Shown here one piece after another: positions 1 to 8,766 of a DNA stretch of 64,000 bases (the stretch's first letter is position 1; each line of letters begins with the position of its first letter). The notes under the pieces were generated by a model that searched no databases, was not told the DNA's origin, and saw nothing but the letters and a program-made list of their open reading frames with translations. The stretch comes from Bacteroides sp. MSB163 (GTDB taxonomy: Bacteria; Bacteroidota; Bacteroidia; Bacteroidales; Bacteroidaceae), in the NCBI RefSeq assembly GCF_036416795.1, contig NZ_CP143867.1, forward strand, positions 5,200,001-5,264,000, given 5' to 3'. Both the position numbers and the translations under genes were made by a program.

Positions 1-260
1 AGCAACACACCTGTGATTACAGCAGAGCCGTCACAGATTGTTGTGGTTTCTTTCTTCATCAGGAATTTACCAATAGCCCATTCGAAGAACAAACAGGCAG
101 CTACCGATGTAGCCGTGACAATCAGTGCACCCAGTCCGAAGAAATAGAGCGATACAAGAAATGCAGGAATCAATGCAATAAGCACACCATACATATTCTT
201 TTTCACGCTGTCACCACCATGGACGTGGGGTGAAAGTGATATTACTAATTTATTTTCCAT
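1..260 (-). CDS. rnfD: RnfD, electron transport complex membrane subunit (5' part only)
   Basis: The gene begins at the ATG at 260 on the minus strand and runs off the left edge, so only about 86 N-terminal codons are visible. The peptide opens MENKLVISLSPHVHGG and continues into hydrophobic segments (VLIALIPAFLVSLYFFGLGA), the usual start of the NqrB/RnfD family, whose members carry a covalently bound FMN in the inner membrane. Six nucleotides separate the rnfC stop from this start, so it belongs to the same operon as rnfB and rnfC. RnfG, RnfE and RnfA would be expected further left, outside the window. The catalytic part is not visible. The family call rests on the N-terminus and the operon context. 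Confidence 0.9.
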   Translation of the reverse strand, partial: MENKLVISLSPHVHGGDSVKKNMYGVLIALIPAFLVSLYFFGLGALIVTATSVAACLFFEWAIGKFLMKKETTTICDGSAVITGVL

Positions 261-266
261 ACTTCG

Positions 267-1604
267 TTATTTTTTAGCTTGACGTGCACGGATGATCGCT
301 CCTACCTTGCCTTTACCTAGGCGGCAGTAGTCCAGCAACGGACGGTTGGCAGGACAGGTAAACTGACAAGAACCGCACTCGATACAATCCATAATTCTTT
401 CTTTCTCCATTCTCTCGAATTCCGCATGTTCGGCAAGTGCCGACAGCAAATAAGGTTCCAATCCCATCGGACAAGCACCCACGCACTTTGCACAACGGAT
501 GCAAGGCTGAATCTCGCCACGTTTGGCTTCCTTTTGGTTCATTATCAGAATACCGGAACTACCTTTAGCGGTAGGAACCTCCGTGTTGACCAATGCCTTA
601 CCCATCATCGGACCACCACCGATAATCTTACCTGTATCTTCGGGCAGACCACCGCAAGCATCAATCAATTGCTTCATCGGTGTGCCAATACGTGCCAGAA
701 AGTTAGACGGTTTTGCTACTGACTTACCAGTAACGGTAATCACGCGCTCAAACAATGGCTTGTTTTTCTGTACGGCCTGATACACCGCAAATGCAGTACC
801 TACATTCTGTACCACGGCTCCTGTAGAAATTGGCAAAGCACCACTCGCTACCTGACGACTGGTAATAGCATCTATCAACTGCTTTTCACCTCCTTGCGGA
901 TATTGCACCTTCAAAGCTACAACCTCGATACCTGCATAGCTGGATGCCACCTTCGCCATCAACTGAATAGCATCGGGCTTATTGTTTTCAATACCGATAA
1001 ATGCCTTATTCACCTTCACTGCTTTCATCAGAATAGATACACCTACCATAATTTCCTCGGCATGTTCCAGCATCAACTGGTGGTCAGCTGTCAGATAGGG
1101 TTCACACTCCACAGCGTTGATAATCACACACTCTGCTTTGAATGCAGGCGGCGGACAGAGTTTCACCTGAGTAGGGAAACATGCACCGCCCAAACCTACA
1201 ATACCGGCATTGGCTATCTTTTTTACTATTTCCTCGGATGTAAGGTTACATTCCCTCACCAACGTTTCGGTGCGGTCAATACTTTCTTCCCATTCATCAC
1301 CGTCCACATCAATAAAGATGGCAGGTTTCGGATAACCACTGGCATCGATAACCGTATCGATTTTAGCAACCTTGCCGCTGACAGACGAGTGGATGGCCGC
1401 GGATACGAAACCACCGGGTTCGGCAATCTTTGTGCCGACTTTCACCACATCCCCTTTAGCTACAATCGGCTTTGCAGGCGCACCAATGTGCTGGCCCAGC
1501 AAAATCACAGCTTTGGCAGGAATTTCCGCCTTTATAATGGGCTGATGTGCTGAAAGTTTATTTTCGTGTGGATGAACACCACCGATTGAAAATGTCTTCA
1601 ACAT
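267..1604 (-). CDS. rnfC: RnfC, electron transport complex subunit C
   Basis: This 445-aa protein is the soluble NADH- or ferredoxin-facing subunit of the Rnf ion-translocating oxidoreductase. The N-terminal part (about 1-130) is the barrel-sandwich RnfC/NqrA domain. The middle has the glycine-rich nucleotide/FMN-binding segment GIVGLGGACFPT (about 135-148), which is typical of the NuoF-like fold. Two 4Fe-4S motifs lie near the C-terminus, CIRCAKCVGACP (from about 368) and CIECGSCQFTCP (from about 407). Length is usual for Bacteroidetes RnfC, without the long Ala/Lys tail of enterobacterial RnfC. It is between rnfB (38 nt upstream) and rnfD (6 nt downstream) in one minus-strand operon. Confidence 0.95.
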   Translation of the reverse strand: MLKTFSIGGVHPHENKLSAHQPIIKAEIPAKAVILLGQHIGAPAKPIVAKGDVVKVGTKIAEPGGFVSAAIHSSVSGKVAKIDTVIDASGYPKPAIFIDVDGDEWEESIDRTETLVRECNLTSEEIVKKIANAGIVGLGGACFPTQVKLCPPPAFKAECVIINAVECEPYLTADHQLMLEHAEEIMVGVSILMKAVKVNKAFIGIENNKPDAIQLMAKVASSYAGIEVVALKVQYPQGGEKQLIDAITSRQVASGALPISTGAVVQNVGTAFAVYQAVQKNKPLFERVITVTGKSVAKPSNFLARIGTPMKQLIDACGGLPEDTGKIIGGGPMMGKALVNTEVPTAKGSSGILIMNQKEAKRGEIQPCIRCAKCVGACPMGLEPYLLSALAEHAEFERMEKERIMDCIECGSCQFTCPANRPLLDYCRLGKGKVGAIIRARQAKK

Positions 1605-1642
1605 ACAATTCTGTATTTTAGTCGTTTATTACTTCTTTATTA

Positions 1643-2620
1643 TTAAGCCTCTGCCTTTGGAGTTTCAACCTGAGGAGTCTCAACAGCTTTAGGGGTCTCT
1701 ACAGTTTTAGGAGCCTCTGCAACCTTAGGCGTTTCTGTAGCTTTCGGTGCAACGGCTACCTTAGGAGCAGCAACCGGAGCAGCACCTTCCGCCTTTAGTT
1801 TACGCGGCGGGAAATTGAGTGCGATAATCGTGTTCTGCGGACAGGCTTCTTCGCACTTACGACATGATTTACATTTGTTCGGGTCGATGTAAGCCAGATT
1901 ATTTTCAAGTGTAATCGCTTCGAACGGACAAACCTTCACACACTTGCCACAACCAATACAAGCAACTGTACAAGCTTTACGCGCTATGCCGCCTTTGTCT
2001 TTGTTCACACACTGCACATAGATACGACGTGATTTCTTGCCTTGCGGACGAATCTCGATAATGTTCTTCGGACAAGCCTTGACACAAGCTCCACAAGCCG
2101 TACATTTTGCTTCATCCACTTCCGGAAGTCCCGTTTCAGGATTCATGTGAATAGCATCAAACTGACAAGCTTCCACACAGTCACCACACCCCAGACACCC
2201 GAAAGTACAACCGGTTTCGCCACCATAAAGAGAGGCTGCAATAGCACAACTCTTCGCACCGTCGTACATATTCGTACGAGGACGGTTGGCGCAGGTTCCA
2301 TTACATCTCACAACTGCTACCATCGGTTCGGCAGCAACAGCATCCAAACCAAGGATTCCTGCAATTTGCGTCATAACAGGTTGTCCGCCTACCGGACAAA
2401 ACTTGCCCTCCAGCGAACCTGCCTTTACACAGGCATCGGCAAAACCGCTACAACCCGGATAACCACATCCACCGCAATTTGCTTGAGGCAATACTTCTCC
2501 TACCTGTGCAATTCGCGGATCTTCATACACGGCGAATTTCTTGGAAGCTATGTATAGTATAGCGGCCGCAACCAGCGCTATGGCTCCCAATGAAATCACT
2601 GCAATCAGAATTACATTCAT
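1643..2620 (-). CDS. rnfB: RnfB, iron-sulfur electron transport subunit with a Pro/Lys/Thr/Glu-rich tail
   Basis: This 325-aa membrane-anchored ferredoxin-like subunit passes electrons within the Rnf complex. It has an N-terminal membrane helix (about 3-26), the Fes cluster motif CGGCGYPGC (Cys49, Cys52, Cys57), then several 4Fe-4S motifs (CTFGCLGCGDC, CTACGACVKACP, CIGCGKCVKVCP, CKSCRKCEEACP). The last 40 or so residues are a low-complexity tail made of PK-V-ETPK/EAPK units. That tail makes the protein longer than a minimal RnfB and looks like a flexible linker; its role is unknown. The gene is second in the operon after the rseC-like gene and 38 nt before rnfC. Confidence 0.95.
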   Translation of the reverse strand: MNVILIAVISLGAIALVAAAILYIASKKFAVYEDPRIAQVGEVLPQANCGGCGYPGCSGFADACVKAGSLEGKFCPVGGQPVMTQIAGILGLDAVAAEPMVAVVRCNGTCANRPRTNMYDGAKSCAIAASLYGGETGCTFGCLGCGDCVEACQFDAIHMNPETGLPEVDEAKCTACGACVKACPKNIIEIRPQGKKSRRIYVQCVNKDKGGIARKACTVACIGCGKCVKVCPFEAITLENNLAYIDPNKCKSCRKCEEACPQNTIIALNFPPRKLKAEGAAPVAAPKVAVAPKATETPKVAEAPKTVETPKAVETPQVETPKAEA

Positions 2621-2663
2621 AAATTAGCTATTTATTTAATTATTTGTTTTAATGTTCCAAGAG

Positions 2664-3083
2664 TTAGTCAATTGGCCTTATTGAAAAAGAAAATTTCTTT
2701 CCCATACGTGTTTTATTCAGCCACAATATATAATAATAAGGAATAAGAAGAGCTAACGAACAAAGTGCAGAGAGAAGTTCGTCACTCCAGATAGCCATAA
2801 ATACAAAGAGAGAAATCACCAGAATACAGAAAGGTACTATAAAGGCCCACAACACCGCCATCATTCCCATAGAGAGTTCGCCAAAAACGATTACCCGGTC
2901 ACCCACCTGATAGGAAGACGCATCGTTGGTAGTTACATCGATTATTTTTTCTTTGGTATCAGCCGAGGCACAATGTCCCTTCGCACTACATGCCGCACAA
3001 GCCGACGTTTGGACAATTCTCACCTTTATATGAGAACTGTTTATGTTTTCCACAATACCTTGATGTTTTATAATATCTGCCAT
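2664..3083 (-). CDS. rseC: RseC/MucC-family membrane protein
   Basis: This 139-aa protein matches the SoxR-reducing system RseC family, which often accompanies rnf genes. The N-terminal soluble part has the Cys cluster SACAACSAKGHC (about 27-38). Two hydrophobic segments follow (about 73-92 and 97-117), with a short basic cytoplasmic tail. In Proteobacteria RseC and Rnf together keep SoxR reduced. No SoxR is visible here, so the role in this organism is inferred only from rnf linkage. It is the first gene of the minus-strand rnf operon, with a TAAATTTG -7 box 28 nt upstream of its ATG. Confidence 0.85.
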   Translation of the reverse strand: MADIIKHQGIVENINSSHIKVRIVQTSACAACSAKGHCASADTKEKIIDVTTNDASSYQVGDRVIVFGELSMGMMAVLWAFIVPFCILVISLFVFMAIWSDELLSALCSLALLIPYYYILWLNKTRMGKKFSFSIRPID

Positions 3084-3111
3084 TTTGCAAACTGTGCATT
3101 ACAAATTGCGG

Positions 3112-3119
3112 CAAATTTA
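3112..3119 (-). promoter_or_regulatory. -7 promoter box for the rseC-rnf operon
   Basis: Read on the minus strand the sequence is TAAATTTG, a full match to the Bacteroides TAnnTTTG box, 28 nt before the rseC-like ATG. A weak CTTG sits about 18 nt further upstream in the -33 position. Confidence 0.6.
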
Positions 3120-3395
3120 CGCATTATTTGTGAACTGCAAGGCTTTCACCCGCTTTTTTTATGTGTACGCCAACGCACTTTTCCCCGTTTTAACTATTTT
3201 TCTTCACTTTTTCCACAGAACAAGCAAGAAAACCTGTTTTATAACACAGACTAAGGCATCACTTTGCGTCATTGCTAAGTATAAGATAACAAAATGATAC
3301 TATGCAATAATTCCGCTTCACGCTTTCCTGCATCTTTTCATTTTTATGCGAATCCGATATTATAGCATAGCCGAAAAATCCTTTTCTTTTAAAAG

Positions 3396-3434
3396 CAAGT
3401 AAGGCTGCCTCTTTTAGAGAAGCAGCCTTACTTG
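3396..3434 (-). terminator. Rho-independent terminator of the DUF3078 gene
   Basis: Perfect 13-bp inverted repeat (3396-3408 with 3422-3434, CAAGTAAGGCTGC) with a short inner CTCT/AGAG extension. On the minus strand it is followed by CTTTT. It lies 26 nt past the stop codon of the 3461-4906 gene. Confidence 0.85.
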
Positions 3435-3460
3435 TATTACATGATATCAGCTTTATATGA

Positions 3461-4906
3461 TCACCACTTATAATTAATACCGAAGCTCAATAATTCTTTT
3501 ACTTGGAAATAGCTATCACCTGAAGTTGGCTTACTACTATCGTCAAAACGGGCATGTATATAAAGTTTGGTCGACAAATAACGGTTCAACACAAAGTTGA
3601 ATGTATTTTCCCATTCAATACGCACCCATTCATAACTTGTCAGATAGTCCAGACGAGAATCTAACGTAATGGATGGAATGATTTGCCAGAACAAAGTGGG
3701 CTGTACCTGCGAACCAAAATTATGGCGCACCGTCTTACCTTTCTCCAAACCAAAATCCACTTCATTCACTTCCTTATTACCCACATAACGCATAGTCCAC
3801 GTCAACGGAGCTATAAAAACAGACAAATTAAACTTTTTCTTCTTCAACTTATAGTCCATACCGATACTGGCAGACCAATCTGCCGGAGCCAGGAATGCCG
3901 ATACCAAAGGTTCCTTATTGGCTTTATATCCATGACAGAACTGTGTCTTGAATTCCGTCGAAATCGTATAGTACCAATTAGACGCTGCCTGAACACCTAA
4001 CTTACTGTATAGACGGAGTTGGTCCGTGTTGACCAAATAATCATGAAATTCATCAGAGGGCGCTGAAGAAAATCCTAATTTGGCATCCAACAAACTTTCC
4101 CATTGAATCTTTTCACGGTCATTATAATTAGCAAACAGTTGCAAGTTGGCCAGTACAGAATTCGTACTCTCACCCCCTTTATACCAGTTATCCGAAATAT
4201 AATTCTGAGTAATCTGCAAAGAACCATTTCCGCCTGTTACCCACCAGTTAGGTTTACGGATAACCACTTCCGCATCTTCTTTCACTTCCGCCATGCTTTC
4301 CTGAGTGAATAATTTCATCACAGAAGGTTTTGAAGATGCTTCTTTTTCTATATTATCCTTGAATACCTTTACCTGCATAATATTATCTTCCCATGCGACG
4401 ATCTTATGCAGATCATCATTAACATAAAGATAAAGCAAAGCACGATCCACTGTTTCATTCGCACGTTCCTTCGAAGTGAAGCGGGCTTCATCAAATGGCA
4501 AAAGTTCTTTCACTGGCAATTCGAGCGTATCAAAAGGTTCAAACTTCCAATTCAATGTAGAAACACGCTTTATAGGAGAATTATAATATGTAAATGGCTT
4601 AAGAAACAGACGGTAGTAATTGGGATTATCAGGAATGTAACGTTCAGGAGTAGACGGATCATTCAGATAGTTTAATACTCCAAAATACTTCTCATGCAGT
4701 ATGGATACTGTGTCCAACCTGAGAGTATCATTCACCGGTTTCAACTTTAAGACAAAATATTGCTTCATCACATCCGACAAGGTATCCACTTGTGCGGCAG
4801 CCGGTTCCTCTCCGGCCTTTAAGACAGTCTTTACTGAATTCTGCGCCACTATCGACGAAGAAAAAAGCGCAGCAACTGCCCATAAAGATAAGTATCTATT
4901 CTTCAT
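3461..4906 (-). CDS. DUF3078 domain outer-membrane protein
   Basis: This 481-aa protein has a Sec signal peptide (about 1-21, ending IVAQ) and a C-terminal half rich in alternating aromatic/polar strands ending in an aromatic residue (GINYKW), as in outer-membrane beta-barrels. The block WWVTGGNGSLQITQNYISDN followed by W-KGGESTN is the hallmark of the Bacteroidetes DUF3078 family. The family has no assigned function. It is transcribed alone, with a TACTTTTG -7 box at 4934-4941 and its own terminator at 3396-3434. It diverges from pyrG. Confidence 0.85.
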   Translation of the reverse strand: MKNRYLSLWAVAALFSSSIVAQNSVKTVLKAGEEPAAAQVDTLSDVMKQYFVLKLKPVNDTLRLDTVSILHEKYFGVLNYLNDPSTPERYIPDNPNYYRLFLKPFTYYNSPIKRVSTLNWKFEPFDTLELPVKELLPFDEARFTSKERANETVDRALLYLYVNDDLHKIVAWEDNIMQVKVFKDNIEKEASSKPSVMKLFTQESMAEVKEDAEVVIRKPNWWVTGGNGSLQITQNYISDNWYKGGESTNSVLANLQLFANYNDREKIQWESLLDAKLGFSSAPSDEFHDYLVNTDQLRLYSKLGVQAASNWYYTISTEFKTQFCHGYKANKEPLVSAFLAPADWSASIGMDYKLKKKKFNLSVFIAPLTWTMRYVGNKEVNEVDFGLEKGKTVRHNFGSQVQPTLFWQIIPSITLDSRLDYLTSYEWVRIEWENTFNFVLNRYLSTKLYIHARFDDSSKPTSGDSYFQVKELLSFGINYKW

Positions 4907-4933
4907 AACGCCCTAAAATCTATGTTTTGACTG

Positions 4934-4941
4934 CAAAAGTA
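4934..4941 (-). promoter_or_regulatory. -7 promoter box of the DUF3078 gene
   Basis: On the minus strand this reads TACTTTTG, matching TAnnTTTG, 27 nt upstream of the ATG at 4906. I see no clear -33 TTTG. Confidence 0.5.
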
Positions 4942-5017
4942 ATTTAAAATGTTTAGAAAACATAGAAAAGGGAGAGAAAAAGAAAACGTGTTTTTTTAAT
5001 AATTGTTTCGCCGAAAC

Positions 5018-5049
5018 TTTATGTACTTCCTCTTTTTTTTGTAATTTTG
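5018..5049 (+). promoter_or_regulatory. pyrG promoter
   Basis: TAATTTTG at 5042-5049 matches the -7 consensus, and TTTA at 5018-5021 sits exactly 20 nt upstream in the -33 position (consensus TTTG). Transcription would start near 5054, giving a leader of about 80 nt before the GTG start of pyrG. Confidence 0.65.
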
Positions 5050-5064
5050 CGCTTTTTAAGTCTC

Positions 5065-5096
5065 ACCTGTAGACAGGTAGGTACACAAATGTGTAC
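5065..5096 (+). promoter_or_regulatory. Two adjacent palindromes in the pyrG leader
   Basis: ACCTGT-ag-ACAGGT (5065-5078) and GTACACA-aa-TGTGTAC (5081-5096) are perfect inverted repeats two nucleotides apart, placed 5-45 nt after the predicted transcription start. They could be operator half-sites or two small mRNA hairpins. No terminator-like T-tract follows, so this does not look like the Gram-positive pyrG attenuator. Confidence 0.45.
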
Positions 5097-5135
5097 ATCG
5101 ACCAAACAAAACAATAATATTAAAACAGTATAGCT

Positions 5136-6767
5136 GTGGGAGAAACAAAGTATATTTTCGTCACTGGTGGCGTTGCCTCATCATTAGGTAAAGGCATCAT
5201 CGCCTCATCCATCGGTAAATTGCTACAAGCAAGAGGTTACAAAGTAACCATTCAGAAGTTTGACCCGTATATCAATATTGACCCGGGCACTTTAAACCCC
5301 TACGAACACGGAGAATGTTATGTGACTGTAGACGGACATGAAGCTGACCTCGACTTAGGTCATTACGAACGTTTTCTTGGGATCCAGACTACTAAAGCCA
5401 ATAACATCACAACCGGACGTATCTATAAAAGCGTTATCGACAAAGAGCGCCGTGGTGATTATTTAGGTAAGACCATCCAGGTCATCCCTCACATCACGGA
5501 CGAAATTAAACGAAACGTGAAGTTGCTGGGTAACAAATATAAATTCGATTTTGTAATTACAGAAATCGGCGGTACGGTGGGTGACATCGAATCTTTACCG
5601 TATCTGGAAAGTATCCGTCAGTTGAAATGGGAATTGGGACGTGACGCTTTGTGCGTACACCTTACTTATGTACCTTACCTCACTGCAGCCGGTGAATTGA
5701 AAACCAAGCCGACACAACACTCCGTAAAAGAATTGCAGAGTGCAGGTATACAGCCGGATATATTGGTATTGCGTACAGAACACGAATTGGGCACCAACCT
5801 GCGTAAAAAAGTAGCATTATTCTGTAATGTAGATGAAAACGCAGTAGTACAGAGCATCGATGCTCCTACCATCTACGAAGTGCCTATTCTGATGCAGGCT
5901 CAGAAACTGGATGAAACGATATTGAAGAAAATGGGACTGCCCGTAGGAGACACACCGGGACTGGGTCCGTGGCGTGCTTTCCTCGAACGTCGCCATAAAG
6001 CGGAAAATACAGAACCGCTGCACATTGCATTAGTCGGCAAATATGACTTACAGGATGCTTACAAATCCATTCGCGAAGCCTTGTCACAAGCTGGTACATA
6101 CAATGACCGCAAGGTATCCGTAGACTTTGTGAACAGTGAAAAGCTGACAGAAGAAAATGTAGCGGAAGCACTGAAAGGCATGGCAGGTGTATTGATAGGT
6201 CCGGGATTCGGTGAACGTGGTATTTCCGGTAAGTTCGTGGCTATCAAATATGCACGCACACATGATATTCCGACTTTCGGTATTTGCCTGGGAATGCAAT
6301 GTATCGCCATTGAATTCGCACGCAACGTGCTGGGATATACCGATGCAGATTCACGCGAAATGAACGAAAAGACTCCGCATAATGTCATCGACATTATGGA
6401 AGAGCAGAAATCCATTACAAACATGGGTGGAACAATGCGTCTGGGAGCTTACGAGTGTATCTTGCAGAAAGGCAGCAAGGCATATGAGGCTTATGGGACA
6501 GAGCACATCCAGGAGCGCCACCGCCATCGCTATGAATTCAACAATCAGTATAAAGCAGAGTACGAAGCTGCCGGCATGAAATGCGTAGGTATCAATCCGG
6601 AATCTGATTTAGTGGAAATCGTAGAAATACCGAAATTGAAGTGGTTTGTCGGAACTCAGTTCCATCCGGAGTACAGCAGTACGGTACTGAATCCTCATCC
6701 GTTGTTCGTGGCTTTCATCAAAGCATCTGTCGAAAGTTTCGAGGAGAAAGAGAAAGCAAAGAAATAA
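5136..6767 (+). CDS. pyrG: CTP synthase
   Basis: This 543-aa enzyme makes CTP from UTP, ATP and glutamine, the last step of pyrimidine nucleotide synthesis. The N-terminal synthetase domain starts YIFVTGGVASSLGKG, the conserved P-loop. The C-terminal glutamine amidotransferase domain has GFGERGISGK, the nucleophile motif GICLGMQ (about 387) and the His-Glu part of the triad in TQFHPEYSS. The start is a GTG codon; no ATG is available before the conserved residues. Two perfect palindromes fill its leader. It is followed by yidC after 55 nt. Confidence 0.97.
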   Translation: MGETKYIFVTGGVASSLGKGIIASSIGKLLQARGYKVTIQKFDPYINIDPGTLNPYEHGECYVTVDGHEADLDLGHYERFLGIQTTKANNITTGRIYKSVIDKERRGDYLGKTIQVIPHITDEIKRNVKLLGNKYKFDFVITEIGGTVGDIESLPYLESIRQLKWELGRDALCVHLTYVPYLTAAGELKTKPTQHSVKELQSAGIQPDILVLRTEHELGTNLRKKVALFCNVDENAVVQSIDAPTIYEVPILMQAQKLDETILKKMGLPVGDTPGLGPWRAFLERRHKAENTEPLHIALVGKYDLQDAYKSIREALSQAGTYNDRKVSVDFVNSEKLTEENVAEALKGMAGVLIGPGFGERGISGKFVAIKYARTHDIPTFGICLGMQCIAIEFARNVLGYTDADSREMNEKTPHNVIDIMEEQKSITNMGGTMRLGAYECILQKGSKAYEAYGTEHIQERHRHRYEFNNQYKAEYEAAGMKCVGINPESDLVEIVEIPKLKWFVGTQFHPEYSSTVLNPHPLFVAFIKASVESFEEKEKAKK

Positions 6768-6822
6768 GATTATTTCAATCTTCAGATAGTAAATTGTAAA
6801 TAGATAAATTGTAAATAAATTC

Positions 6823-8673
6823 ATGGATAAAAACACCATTACAGGTCTTGTTTTAATAGCAATTTTGTTAGTCGGCTTCAGTTTTCTGAGTCGCCCCAGT
6901 AAAGAGCAATTGGAAGCACAGCAGCGTTATTATGATTCCATTGCGCTGGTACAGCAACGTGAAGAAGCACTGAAAGCCAAAGCGGATGCAGCATTAGCCA
7001 ATGAAAAAGATGTGGAAACAATAGATTCTACTTCCCTCTTCTTCAATGCTCTCCAAGGAACAGATTCGCTTATTACGATTCAGAACGACGTGGCTGAGTT
7101 GACCCTCAGCACCAAAGGCGGTTCCATATTCTCCGCTGTATTGAAAGAGTATATGGAACAGGACAAGAAAACTCCTGTAACCCTATTCACCGGAAACGAT
7201 GTTTCCATGAATTTCCTTTTCTATAATAAAAAGGAAACAATACAGACTAAGGACTATTACTTCACCACTGTGAACCGTACGGACAGCACCGTAACAATGC
7301 GTTTATCAGCTGACAGTGCAAGTTATATAGACTTCAAGTATGCATTGCATCCCAATACCTACCTGGTAGACTTCAGCATCGATGCTAAAGGTATGGCAGA
7401 TAAATTGGCAGTAAGCAATAACTATGTAGACATCGAATGGGCACAACGCGCCCGCCAGATCGAAAAGGGTTATGTATATGAGAACCGTTTGTCTGAACTG
7501 ACTTATAAGATGCTGGGAGACGGCACAGATTACTTGTCAGCCAATAAGGATGACGAAAAAGAAGTGCCCGAACGTCTGGACTGGATCGCTTTCAAAAATC
7601 AATTCTTCTCCTCGGTATTCATTGCAGACGCTGACTTTGAAAAAACGAAGTTAGTCTCCAAAATGGAAAGAGAAGGCAGCGGATATATCAAAGACTACTC
7701 CGCCGAGATGAGCACGAGCTTTGACCCGACAGGTAAACAGCCAACGCAAATGTTCTTCTATTTTGGTCCGAACCATTACAAGACGCTGACTGCGCTGGAT
7801 AAGGGACGTGAAGAGAAATGGGAACTGAATCGTTTGGTTTATCTGGGTTGGCCGTTGATCCGTTGGGTCAACAAATGGTTTACCATCAATATCTTCGACT
7901 GGTTGTCCGGTTGGGGGCTAAGCATGGGTATTGTATTGTTACTGATGACCTTGATTGTAAAAGCAGTCGTATTCCCCGCTACCTGGAAAACGTATATTTC
8001 TTCTGCCAAGATGCGTGTGTTGAAACCGAAAATCGATGAGATCAATAAGAAATACCCCAAACAGGAAGATGCGATGAAAAAACAGCAGGAGGTCATGGGA
8101 ATGTACAGCCAATACGGTGTGAGTCCGATGGGTGGCTGTTTGCCGATGCTGGTACAGTTCCCGGTTCTGATTGCATTGTTCATGTTCGTGCCAAGTGCTA
8201 TCGAATTGCGTCAGCAGAGCTTCTTGTGGGCTGATGACCTTTCAACGTACGATGCTTTTATCAACTTCCCGTTCAACATCCCGTTCCTGGGTAGCCACCT
8301 CAGTTTATTCTGTTTGCTGATGACGGTTGTGAATATATTGAACTCTAAGTTCATGATGCAGCAACAGGATACCGGAGCCAACCCGCAGATGGCGGCGATG
8401 AAGTGGATGACGTATCTCATGCCGATTATGATGTTGTTCATCTTGAATAGTTATCCTTCAGGTCTGAACTATTACTACTTCATATCGACATTGATTAGTG
8501 TGGTGACTACTCTCATTCTGCGTAAGACTACGAATGAAGAGAAACTTCTTGCCCAATTGGAAGCCCGAAAGAAAGATCCGAAGAAAGCTAAGAAAACCGG
8601 CTTTGCCGCCCGCCTGGAGGCAATGCAGAAACAACAGGAACAGTTGTTGAAAGAAAGACAGAATAAAAAGTAA
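6823..8673 (+). CDS. yidC: YidC membrane protein insertase
   Basis: This 616-aa inner-membrane insertase has an N-terminal helix (about 5-23), a large periplasmic beta-domain (about 60-330) as in the Gram-negative YidC type, then the conserved C-terminal 60KD_IMP domain (about 360-575). The latter holds PMGGCLPMLVQFPVLIALF and several further membrane segments. The C-terminus is basic (KKAKKTGFAARLEAMQKQQE), suited to binding ribosomes. It follows pyrG by 55 nt and is closed by a clear terminator at 8704-8730. Confidence 0.97.
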   Translation: MDKNTITGLVLIAILLVGFSFLSRPSKEQLEAQQRYYDSIALVQQREEALKAKADAALANEKDVETIDSTSLFFNALQGTDSLITIQNDVAELTLSTKGGSIFSAVLKEYMEQDKKTPVTLFTGNDVSMNFLFYNKKETIQTKDYYFTTVNRTDSTVTMRLSADSASYIDFKYALHPNTYLVDFSIDAKGMADKLAVSNNYVDIEWAQRARQIEKGYVYENRLSELTYKMLGDGTDYLSANKDDEKEVPERLDWIAFKNQFFSSVFIADADFEKTKLVSKMEREGSGYIKDYSAEMSTSFDPTGKQPTQMFFYFGPNHYKTLTALDKGREEKWELNRLVYLGWPLIRWVNKWFTINIFDWLSGWGLSMGIVLLLMTLIVKAVVFPATWKTYISSAKMRVLKPKIDEINKKYPKQEDAMKKQQEVMGMYSQYGVSPMGGCLPMLVQFPVLIALFMFVPSAIELRQQSFLWADDLSTYDAFINFPFNIPFLGSHLSLFCLLMTVVNILNSKFMMQQQDTGANPQMAAMKWMTYLMPIMMLFILNSYPSGLNYYYFISTLISVVTTLILRKTTNEEKLLAQLEARKKDPKKAKKTGFAARLEAMQKQQEQLLKERQNKK

Positions 8674-8703
8674 GTCTCCGCTTTTCATCACTTGATAATA
8701 ATA

Positions 8704-8738
8704 GCCGGGCAATTGATGTAATTGTCCGGCTTTCTTTC
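8704..8738 (+). terminator. Rho-independent terminator after yidC
   Basis: Stem GCCGGGCAATT (8704-8714) pairs with AATTGTCCGGC (8720-8730), with one G-U pair and a 5-nt loop, followed by TTTCTTTCTC. It ends 36 nt before the MATE start codon. Confidence 0.85.
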
Positions 8739-8766
8739 TCTTATAACGACTATAACTATAACTCAA

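Larger units (their letters stand above)
3084..3460. other. Intergenic region between the rnf operon and the DUF3078 gene
   Basis: This stretch of about 377 nt has no supported gene on either strand. The left end carries the rnf promoter box (3112-3119) and the right end carries the terminator of the DUF3078 gene (3396-3434). The middle (about 3125-3390) is AT-rich and shows no repeat or structured RNA that I can recognise. Confidence 0.6.

Noticed and set aside
894..1553. Long plus-strand frame of 219 codons
   Set aside because: It lies opposite rnfC, whose identity is clear; His/Cys-rich composition is typical of a shadow frame.
8722..8766. Upstream start of the MATE gene
   Set aside because: The codon lies within the yidC terminator stem and the added residues do not fit the family N-terminus.
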